Below, piece after piece: positions 1 through 5,322 of a stretch of DNA of 5,701 nucleotides (the first letter of the stretch is position 1; each line of letters opens with the position of its first letter). Source of the DNA: WHTF01 sp964482425 (lineage in GTDB: Bacteria > Desulfobacterota > Binatia > UBA9968). The position numbers and the translations under genes are program-made. The notes under the pieces are model-generated. The model was not told the origin of the DNA. It worked only from the letters and a program-made list of their open reading frames with translations, and ran no database searches. Where the stretch lies: contig CAYZXN010000148.1 in assembly GCA_964482425.1 (NCBI GenBank), positions 1-5,701 of the forward strand, written 5' to 3'.

Positions 1-1959
1 TACCGCAATCTCAAGAAGGCGTACGGCGGCAAAGTTTTTCTGATCAATCCGAACTACCAGGAAATAGAAAAAGATCCATGCTATCCCAATCTCGCGGCGC
101 TGCCGGAAGTGCCGGATGAACTGCTCATATTGATCCCGACACGCGCGGTTTTGGCGACGTTGGAAGAGGCGACCAGACTCGGCGTCAAGTCGGCGACTAT
201 TTACACTGCCGGCTTCGGCGAGGGCGACGATCCCAAGGGCAAAGAACGCGCTCAGGCGATGAAAGAACTGTGCGAGCGCACAGGCTTTGTCATCTGCGGG
301 CCGAACTGCATGGGCTCGTACTCTCTATCCGAAGGGCTGTGGACCTTTCCGACTTCGACACCGTTGTTGAAAAAAGGACCGGTGGGTTTGATTTTTCAGA
401 GCGGCGGATCGCTGGGCAACTGGATTAAAGGCGCCACCGAGCGCGGCATCGGCTTTACCTATGCGGTTTCCAGCGGCAATGAGATCAGCCTCGATCTGGT
501 CGACTACCTGTCTTTTATGGTGGAGCATGCCGAGACCAAGGTTATTTTGCTGATGGCCGAAGGCATTCGTCGTCCGGATGAGTTCATGGCGGTGGCGAGC
601 GAGGCGCTCAACAAGAACAAGCCCATACTGGTCGTCAAGCTTGGCCGATCCGAGATGGGTAAGCGCCAGGCGATTTCCCATACCGGCGCCTTGGCCGGGG
701 CCGACGAAGTGTTCGACGCCGTATGCAAGCGCCTGGGCTTGATCCGCTGCCCGACCTTGGAGGATTTGACGGAGATGACCCTGGCCTTCATGGCGGGTCG
801 TTACCCACGCGGCAGCCGCGCGGCCATTGTCGTCAATTCCGGCGGCATGAAAGGGCTGATCTGCGATCACGTCGAAGAGTTGAACACCAACTTGGCTGTG
901 CTCAGCGAAAAAACGAAGGAGGCCGTGCGGCCGCTGATTCCGGCGGAGCTGGCTGTGGAAAATCCGCTGGAATGCGGCGTTGCGGGTTTCGGCGACGAGC
1001 AGGGTTTTATCAACATCGTCAAGCTGCATGCCGAAGATGACGGCGTCGATCTGCTTGCGATTCATGGCGAGTTGCCGCGCTTTCCGGAGAAACGAGAAGC
1101 GACCCTTTTCAAGAATCTCGCAGCCGCCACAGACAAGCCGATTCTTGCCTTTGCCCGGTCGACCTACAGTTGCACCGATGAAAGCCGGACCTTTCAGGAA
1201 CAAGCGGGCCTTCCGTTTTTACAGGCGATCAAACCGACCTTGCGCGCGCTGGCCGGCCTGGGTTTGTATGGCGAGAGAAAGCGGCAAGGCATTCCGAGCT
1301 TGCCGGCGGCAAATGGCAGGGCGGAAGACCTCCAGGGCGACAATCTCAACGCGCTGTTGCAAAGTCGCGGCATCGCCTTGCCGAAGCAAGCTCTGGCCGG
1401 CACTGCCGCGGATGCAGCAGCAAAGGCGAAGGAGATAGGCTTTCCCGTAGCGTTAAAATTAATCGCCGCGGAAGTGGTCCACAAAACCGAATCCGGCGCG
1501 GTGGTTCTTGGCTTGAAGAGCGGTGAAGAGGTTCAGACGGAAGGGCAAAAGCTTTTGAGCAAAACGCTCGGCAGAGGTCATTTGCTAATCCAGGAAATGG
1601 TTGAGGGCACCGAAGTTTTGCTGGGCGCGCGCACGGACCCGCAATACGGCCCATTTCTGATGGTCGGGCTCGGCGGCATTTTCGTCGAAGTCCTAAAAGA
1701 CGTGTCGATCCGACTGCTGCCGGTGGATGAGCGAGAAGCGCGCGCCATGCTGCAAGAGTTGCGCGGTTTCAAAATCCTGCAAGGCGTGCGCGGCCAAAAA
1801 CCGCGCGATATCGATGCGCTGGTGAAAGCAATGGTTGGCTTGTCGGAGGTCTTCGCGGCGCAGCGCAGCCATCTCGCCGATATGGAAATAAATCCCTTGA
1901 TGGTGCGGCCGCAAGGGGGCGGAGTGGCGGCAGTGGACGTTCGGCTGGTACGGACGTAG
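1..1959 (+). CDS. Acyl-CoA synthetase (NDP-forming) / ADP-forming acetate-CoA ligase family, 5'-truncated by window edge
   Basis: The frame is open from base 1 to the TAG at 1957-1959, giving 652 visible residues. A GTG at 109 is only an internal codon, because the 36 residues before it (with NPNYQEI and CYPN) match the family's CoA-binding domain. About 40 N-terminal residues, including the first Rossmann glycine loop, lie outside the window. Domain order in visible numbering: CoA-binding domain to about 115 (GPNCMG 100-105); succinyl-CoA-ligase-like domains about 125-430 (QSGG 133-136, SHTGALAG 226-233); ATP-grasp domain about 447-650 (VHKTESG 493-499, GLGGIFVE 556-563, EINPL 629-633). By analogy with ADP-forming acetyl-CoA synthetase, H227 would be the phosphorylated histidine and H494 the phosphate-shuttle histidine. 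The family makes or uses acyl-CoA with interconversion of acyl phosphate and ATP/ADP in the cytoplasm. The acyl substrate cannot be read from the sequence. It converges on the TPM gene and appears functionally separate from the rest of the window. Confidence 0.93.
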   Translation, partial: YRNLKKAYGGKVFLINPNYQEIEKDPCYPNLAALPEVPDELLILIPTRAVLATLEEATRLGVKSATIYTAGFGEGDDPKGKERAQAMKELCERTGFVICGPNCMGSYSLSEGLWTFPTSTPLLKKGPVGLIFQSGGSLGNWIKGATERGIGFTYAVSSGNEISLDLVDYLSFMVEHAETKVILLMAEGIRRPDEFMAVASEALNKNKPILVVKLGRSEMGKRQAISHTGALAGADEVFDAVCKRLGLIRCPTLEDLTEMTLAFMAGRYPRGSRAAIVVNSGGMKGLICDHVEELNTNLAVLSEKTKEAVRPLIPAELAVENPLECGVAGFGDEQGFINIVKLHAEDDGVDLLAIHGELPRFPEKREATLFKNLAAATDKPILAFARSTYSCTDESRTFQEQAGLPFLQAIKPTLRALAGLGLYGERKRQGIPSLPAANGRAEDLQGDNLNALLQSRGIALPKQALAGTAADAAAKAKEIGFPVALKLIAAEVVHKTESGAVVLGLKSGEEVQTEGQKLLSKTLGRGHLLIQEMVEGTEVLLGARTDPQYGPFLMVGLGGIFVEVLKDVSIRLLPVDEREARAMLQELRGFKILQGVRGQKPRDIDALVKAMVGLSEVFAAQRSHLADMEINPLMVRPQGGGVAAVDVRLVRT

Positions 1960-2096
1960 ATCGACGTTAGCCATACCAACAAGCGATCGCGCGATGACCG
2001 TACGCGCTTGGATCTATTCTGAAAACGATTTTGCGCGGCGCCTGCGGAGGCATTCCACTTCACGCGCTTCGCTTCCGTAAACCAGCGGATATCGCT
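1960..2096. other. Convergent intergenic gap
   Basis: This 137-nt gap separates the ends of two convergent genes. It holds a perfect 10-bp palindrome, ATCGCGCGAT (1986-1995), and short dyads such as GCGCG/CGCGC (1989-1993 and 2003-2007). None is followed by a T-run on either strand, so I do not call an intrinsic terminator. An antisense reading frame crosses the gap, but it is mostly a shadow of the acyl-CoA ligase. Confidence 0.5.
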
Positions 2097-2726
2097 TCAA
2101 CGGTCCGTCACCAGCTTGTTCGGAAGCTCGTCGCGGTCGTCATCCTGGCGTGGAAAGTGAGTCGCTAAGATTTCGCCGCATCGTTCGATCGCCTTGCAAA
2201 AGGCATCGCAGGCTTTTCCGGATTTCAAACCTGCCGTAAGAATCCTCACGATCTCATCCCAGGTGCCGGGTGCGACTTTTTCGGCAATGCCTCGATCGGC
2301 GAGGACTTCGACCTGGTGCTCCAATAACGATACAAAGATCAGAATCCCAGTGTGCTCGCGGGTATAGTGGAGATTGTTCCGGGTGAATTCGGCTAGGCAC
2401 TGATCGTCAACCGCTTCAGCGATACGATTGGCGGAGACGAGACGTCGCTTGACGGCCGGTATGCGGCCTAGAAGAAAGCCAGCCGTAGCTCCGATTACCG
2501 GCCATAAGTAGAAGTAGGGCGAGCCCCAAGGGTGATCCCAGAGCCATCCCGCGAGTGCGCCTATGAAGAGACCCGCAATGAGGGTCGAGAGCTCGACTTC
2601 GGTGTAGCGCGCGCTGGATGAAACCATCATCGGCACGATCTCTCCGGAAGTCCTGGTTTCCGCGTCGATGACGGCCTGATGAATACGGTCTTTCTCTGCT
2701 TCGGTGAAAAAATTCTCCGCTCGCAT
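2097..2726 (-). CDS. TPM-domain membrane protein with two transmembrane helices (second TPM paralogue of a lemA cluster)
   Basis: 209 aa. The start chosen is ATG 2726-2724, which gives MRAENFFTEAEKDRI, the usual opening of this family. A longer frame from 2864 adds 46 Arg-rich residues that are only the neighbour's Gly-rich tail read out of frame. Residues 6-45 and about 95-190 form the two parts of a TPM fold (TPM_phosphatase family, PF04536). Between them are two predicted membrane helices (about 46-64 and 72-90) joined by a short Trp/Pro-containing loop. The C-terminal HFPRQDDDRDELPN (190-203) is a family hallmark. The start lies 2 nt after the stop of the upstream TPM gene (TGA-AC-ATG) with no clear Shine-Dalgarno sequence, so translational coupling is likely. 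It is the last gene of the lemA-TPM-TPM unit. Its biochemical role is not established, and a part in envelope maintenance is inference from context. Confidence 0.88.
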   Translation of the reverse strand: MRAENFFTEAEKDRIHQAVIDAETRTSGEIVPMMVSSSARYTEVELSTLIAGLFIGALAGWLWDHPWGSPYFYLWPVIGATAGFLLGRIPAVKRRLVSANRIAEAVDDQCLAEFTRNNLHYTREHTGILIFVSLLEHQVEVLADRGIAEKVAPGTWDEIVRILTAGLKSGKACDAFCKAIERCGEILATHFPRQDDDRDELPNKLVTDR

Positions 2727-2728
2727 GT

Positions 2729-3505
2729 TCACCAACGGCCCGAGGCTCCGCCGCCGCCGAATCCGCCGCCACCGCCGCCGAAACCCCCTCCCCCGCCAAA
2801 GCCACCGCCGCCGAAACCGCCACCCCACCCGATCGGGGTATAATGCCGGCCGCGGGTTGCCCACATTCCACTTCTGCGCCGGTTGCGGCTAGAGCCCATG
2901 GAGGAGAGCGCCATGATCACCAGCAATACGATCAGCAACAGAATCTGGCTAAGCCCGGAAGCACCACCGTCTGCGGGTTTTTGCCGTGCGGTTTCCGGCA
3001 GCGGTTCGGCCCTGATCACTTTCTGCACTGCATCGATGCCGGCGATAATCCCTGCGGCATAGTTGCCGGCGCGAAAGTTCGGAACGATGTACTGGGTAGT
3101 GATTTGATTGGCTACGGCGTCGGGCAAAATTCCTTCGAGTCCGTATCCCACTTCGAGCCGCAAGCGGCGGTCCTTGAGAGCGACCACAAGTATGACGCCA
3201 TTGTCGAAGCCTTTCTTGCCGATCTGCCACTTTTCGGCCACGCGGATGCTGAAGTCCTCGAGGGAATCACCTTCAAGGGAAGGCACCGTCAGCACCGCAA
3301 TCTGGTGGCCGGTCTCCTGTTCAAATTTCTCGAGCTGCTGTTCCAGGGCGCGGGTTTGATCCGGCGAAAGAGTCTTGGCGTAATCGTTTACCCGCCCGCG
3401 TAACGCCGGCACGTCCAGAGCATACGCCGGCGCTGACGCCTTGAAGACGGCAAATAAGATCAGGGTCAGAATAAAACCCAGAAACTGCTGCCGTCGGTGT
3501 TTCAT
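2729..3505 (-). CDS. YgcG-like TPM-domain protein with signal peptide, C-terminal membrane helix and Gly-rich tail
   Basis: 258 aa from ATG 3505-3503 to TGA 2731-2729. Residues 1-29 look like a Sec signal peptide: basic MKHRRQ, a hydrophobic core, and AYA at 27-29 before the likely cleavage. A TPM domain (PF04536) spans about 31-165, with VNDYAKTLS (39-47), WQIGKKGFDNGV (93-104) and LEVGYGLEGILPD (117-129) all typical of the family. A membrane helix follows at about 186-203, then a basic stretch (RNRRR) and a glycine/phenylalanine tail ending in GASGRW, a common terminus for YgcG-type proteins. The TPM domain should face the periplasm (outside of the membrane) with the tail in the cytoplasm; this topology is inferred. 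TPM domains elsewhere occur in plant TLP18.3 and Psb32 (photosystem II repair) and MOLO-1, but the bacterial role is unclear. It lies 50 nt after lemA and 2 nt before the second TPM gene. Confidence 0.93.
   Translation of the reverse strand: MKHRRQQFLGFILTLILFAVFKASAPAYALDVPALRGRVNDYAKTLSPDQTRALEQQLEKFEQETGHQIAVLTVPSLEGDSLEDFSIRVAEKWQIGKKGFDNGVILVVALKDRRLRLEVGYGLEGILPDAVANQITTQYIVPNFRAGNYAAGIIAGIDAVQKVIRAEPLPETARQKPADGGASGLSQILLLIVLLVIMALSSMGSSRNRRRSGMWATRGRHYTPIGWGGGFGGGGFGGGGGFGGGGGGFGGGGASGRW
2747..2824 (-). repeat. Low-complexity GGN/TTC tract encoding the Gly-rich tail
   Basis: On the minus strand this stretch is nearly all glycine codons with single phenylalanine codons between runs of three to six Gly (residues 228-253 of the YgcG-like protein). 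On the plus strand it reads as CCG/CCA repeats. Such tracts are typical of this protein family. They also produce long spurious Arg/Pro frames on both strands and may vary in length by slippage. Confidence 0.85.
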
Positions 3506-3509
3506 GAAG

Positions 3510-3546
3510 CTGTTGGATCGGGAGACAAGTCGAGCTTGTTCAACAG
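3510..3546 (-). promoter_or_regulatory. Possible hairpin in the lemA-ygcG intercistronic leader
   Basis: Two nested dyads occupy the 50-nt gap between lemA and the YgcG-like gene. The outer pair is CTGTTG (3510-3515) with CAACAG (3541-3546). The inner pair is ACAAG (3525-3529) with CTTGT (3535-3539) around a 5-nt loop. In the mRNA the outer 3' arm ends 4 nt before the ygcG ATG, and a 9-nt pyrimidine-rich bulge lies on the 3' side. No Shine-Dalgarno sequence is visible, so the fold would cover the initiation region. Both stems are short, so this is only suggestive. Confidence 0.35.
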
Positions 3547-3555
3547 TCGCCCGGA

Positions 3556-4155
3556 TTAAAATTTAACCTGCGGCGGTCTCTGGGCACCCTCGTCGGCGGT
3601 GAAGGTCGGCCGAACCTCAAGGCCGAGAAGGAACTTTGCCGTCAAATTGGTGGGGAAAGAACGCACGGCGGTATTGTATTGCGCCACACTCTCTATGTAG
3701 CGCTTGCGCGCCACGGTAATGCGGTTTTCGGTGCCTTCCAATTGAGCCTGCAAATTCTGAAAGTTCTGGTTGGCTTTCAAATCAGGATAGCGTTCGACGA
3801 CCACCAGCAAACGGGATAAAGCGCTGGAGAGCTGGCTTTGGGCTTGTTCGAATTGTTTGAAAGCCTCGGGGTTGTTGAGGGCGTTGGCATCGACATTTAC
3901 AGAAGTAGCTTTGCTCCGTGCTTCAATCACCTGTGTCAGCGTATCCTTTTCAAACTCCGCTGCGCCTTTCACGGTGGCTACCAGATTCGGGACAAGGTCG
4001 GCGCGCCGTTGGTATTGATTCTGAACTTCGGCCCACGCGCCTTTCACTTCTTCATCCATACGCTGCAGGCTGTTATATCCGCAGCCGGTAGCGGCAAACA
4101 AAAACGCAAGCGCAAAGACATTAAACATGGTTGAGCGGGATCGAAGTGAGCGCAT
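3556..4155 (-). CDS. lemA: LemA family protein, probable lipoprotein
   Basis: 199 aa from ATG 4155-4153 to TAA 3558-3556, the usual length for LemA (PF04011). The start is supported by AAAGGA 8 nt upstream and by a basic N-terminus (RSLRSR) before a hydrophobic segment (about 11-23); M10 is a weaker alternative. ATGC at 22-25 is a lipobox-like site, so Cys25 may be acylated after signal cleavage. The -3 alanine is less usual than leucine. Family signatures follow: NQYQRRADLVPNLVATVKG (46-64), ERYPDLKANQNFQNLQ (121-136), EGTENRITVARKRYIE (140-155) and YNTAVRSFPTN (160-170). LemA folds as a mainly helical bundle, consistent with the long Gln/Glu-rich segments here. It heads a lemA-TPM-TPM unit, a recurrent envelope gene set of undefined biochemical function. 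It is unrelated to the Pseudomonas sensor kinase once called LemA (GacS). Confidence 0.95.
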   Translation of the reverse strand: MRSLRSRSTMFNVFALAFLFAATGCGYNSLQRMDEEVKGAWAEVQNQYQRRADLVPNLVATVKGAAEFEKDTLTQVIEARSKATSVNVDANALNNPEAFKQFEQAQSQLSSALSRLLVVVERYPDLKANQNFQNLQAQLEGTENRITVARKRYIESVAQYNTAVRSFPTNLTAKFLLGLEVRPTFTADEGAQRPPQVKF

Positions 4156-4163
4156 GAATAGGA

Positions 4164-4170
4164 TCCTTTC
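4164..4170 (-). promoter_or_regulatory. Ribosome binding site of lemA
   Basis: GAAAGGA on the minus strand, with 8 nt between it and the ATG at 4155. It decides the upstream Met over M10. The same GAAAGGAT core at the same spacing precedes the permease gene. Confidence 0.7.
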
Positions 4171-4308
4171 TCTGGCGGCGATCTCAGGTGAAGAATGGCA
4201 GAGGCAGCCGCGAGCATCAAGAGGCGTTCGTGGATCCAGCCGAAATCCGCGGCAATGGTCATAGTGTGGCGATCAAGCGGCTGATGCTGGACGCGTAAAG
4301 CCCCAAAA

Positions 4309-4345
4309 GACAAGCTTTATAGTATTACTGCTTGTCATGAGTTCC
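4309..4345 (-). promoter_or_regulatory. Candidate lemA promoter with overlapping inverted-repeat operator
   Basis: A perfect 7-bp inverted repeat, GACAAGC (4309-4315) and GCTTGTC (4330-4336), flanks a 14-nt AT-rich spacer; arm centres are 21 bp apart, about two helical turns. On the minus strand the spacer carries TACTATAAA (4324-4316), a weak -10-like sequence. GGAAC (4345-4341), a motif seen at -35 of many ECF-sigma promoters, lies 16 nt before it. No T-run follows either arm, so it is not a terminator. The dyad is seen directly; its role and the sigma factor are inference. Confidence 0.3.
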
Positions 4346-4419
4346 CGGAGCCTTCGCTCTCAATGTCGGTGGTGTCCGGCATGATCAAACAAAATGAAAC
4401 CGATTGACTCGTTCGGCGC

Positions 4420-4449
4420 AAAAAAAGGCCCACCGAGAGGTGGGCCTTT
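4420..4449 (-). terminator. Rho-independent terminator of the MarR-permease unit
   Basis: On the minus strand this is an 11-bp perfect stem (AAAGGCCCACC with GGTGGGCCTTT) around a 4-nt TCTC loop, followed directly by T's (seven in a row including the stem end, 4426-4420). It begins 21 nt after the permease TAA. On the plus strand only three T's follow the stem, so it is directional. It separates the permease unit from lemA. Confidence 0.93.
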
Positions 4450-4470
4450 GAAGTTGGGTTGGCGGTGAAA

Positions 4471-5322
4471 TTAACCCTGCGCTTGTGCTCCGACTTGCGG
4501 GCGCCACTTGTCGAAGCGCCTTTCGATTCGCGTTAGTATCTCCATTCCGATCATGCCGGTGAGCGCGAAAATGAGAACGCCGACAAAAACTTTATCGGTT
4601 TGAAAGGTCGCGCCGGCAACCGTGATCATAAAGCCGATTCCTGCCGTAGCGGCGTACAACTCGCCGACCATGACGCCAACGATGGCCCGGCCCAAGCCCA
4701 GCCTCAAACCCGTAAGGATGAAAGGAATAGTCGAGGGAAGAACCACGGTCTTGAACAGCATCCACTCCGAGGCGCCGAAGCTGCGTGCGGCGGTGAGTAG
4801 ATTGTAAGGCGTGGTTTTGACTCCGTCCCGAGTATTGATCAATATCGGAAAGACTGCGCCAAGAAAAATAATACCGACCTTCGAGAGAATGCCGATACCC
4901 AGCCAGATGATCACCAGGGGCAGTAGGGCTACGCGGGGGGTGGCGTTCATCGCATTGATGAAAGGATCGAAGATGTAGCTCATTCTTTTGTACCAGCCGA
5001 CCATGATGCCGAAGGGGACGGCGACAATGGCTGAAAGAAAATAGCCCCAGAAGAGCTCCAGACCGCTGACGTAGAGGTCGTTGTAAATTTCGCCCGAGCC
5101 GAATAGCTGAATCGCGGCAGCAAAAATAAGGGAAGGAGCGCTCATGAACATGGGATTGATCAGTTGCAAGATGTTGCCGACCAGCTCCCACAAGATCAAA
5201 AAGGTCGCCACGCTCGCGGTGCCGAGGATTTTTTGCTCGTTGTTGAGATAGAATTTGTAGAGTTTCGATGCTTCGGCAACCCGTACGTCAACCAATAGTT
5301 CTTCAGCGGATTGATCAGCCAT
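4471..5322 (-). CDS. ABC transporter permease, NitT/TauT (SsuC/TauC-like) family
   Basis: 283 aa from ATG 5322-5320 to TAA 4473-4471, the usual size for the family. After a soluble N-terminus of about 32 residues come membrane segments at roughly 35-57, 86-110, 130-145, 147-165, 205-222 and 245-263; exact boundaries are uncertain. The EAA-type loop that contacts the ATPase is at about 174-200 (TAARSFGASEWMLFKTVVLP), with the conserved Ala-Ala, Gly183 and Leu195-Pro196. NATPRVALLPLVIIWLGIG (126-144) is typical of SsuC/TauC/nitrate-type permeases (BPD_transp_1, PF00528). It would form the inner-membrane channel of an importer for a small organic or inorganic anion; the substrate cannot be told from sequence. 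No ATPase or binding protein is visible. GAAAGGAT lies 7 nt before the start, and the first 8 nt overlap the end of the MarR gene, so the two are probably co-transcribed. A strong terminator follows. Confidence 0.94.
   Translation of the reverse strand: MADQSAEELLVDVRVAEASKLYKFYLNNEQKILGTASVATFLILWELVGNILQLINPMFMSAPSLIFAAAIQLFGSGEIYNDLYVSGLELFWGYFLSAIVAVPFGIMVGWYKRMSYIFDPFINAMNATPRVALLPLVIIWLGIGILSKVGIIFLGAVFPILINTRDGVKTTPYNLLTAARSFGASEWMLFKTVVLPSTIPFILTGLRLGLGRAIVGVMVGELYAATAGIGFMITVAGATFQTDKVFVGVLIFALTGMIGMEILTRIERRFDKWRPQVGAQAQG

Larger units (their letters stand above)
4156..4419. other. Noncoding upstream region of lemA
   Basis: The sequence between the lemA start and the permease terminator holds no convincing gene. 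A minus-strand frame running from 4313 into lemA (89 codons) lacks family features and is mostly out-of-frame lemA. Tiny plus-strand frames of about 15 codons (for example from ATG 4337 or 4363) have no ribosome binding site. The notable content is the AT-rich core and inverted repeat at 4309-4336 and the lemA ribosome binding site. The lemA transcript should start here, because the upstream unit is closed by a terminator. Confidence 0.6.

Noticed and set aside
325..1203. Long minus-strand open frame (292 codons) inside the acyl-CoA ligase
   Set aside because: It is wholly antisense to a gene with clear conserved motifs, and its own translation shows no recognisable domain. High GC content makes such shadows common.
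1986..1995. 10-bp palindrome ATCGCGCGAT as an operator
   Set aside because: It sits at the 3' ends of both flanking genes, where no promoter is expected, and self-complementary GC words are frequent in this kind of sequence.
1578..2063. Minus-strand 161-codon frame crossing the convergent gap
   Set aside because: Most of it is antisense to the ATP-grasp domain of the ligase, and its Ser/Arg-rich translation is typical of a shadow frame.
2741..2830. CCG-rich tract considered as a CRISPR-like or satellite repeat
   Set aside because: There are no spacers or regular units. It is simply the codons of the Gly/Phe tail.
2727..2864. 46-residue Arg-rich N-terminal extension of the second TPM protein
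   Set aside because: It is the YgcG-like Gly-rich tail read in another frame. The family begins at MRAENFFT, directly after the upstream stop codon.
2843..3403. Plus-strand frame of 186 codons opposite the YgcG-like gene
   Set aside because: It is antisense to a well-supported TPM protein with signal peptide and family motifs, and it has no domain of its own.
4044..4313. Minus-strand 89-codon frame entering lemA
   Set aside because: Its second half is lemA read out of frame, the first half resembles no family, and no ribosome binding site precedes its start.
4337..4407. Short plus-strand frames (about 15 codons) considered as a leader peptide
   Set aside because: There is no ribosome binding site and no plus-strand gene downstream for them to control.
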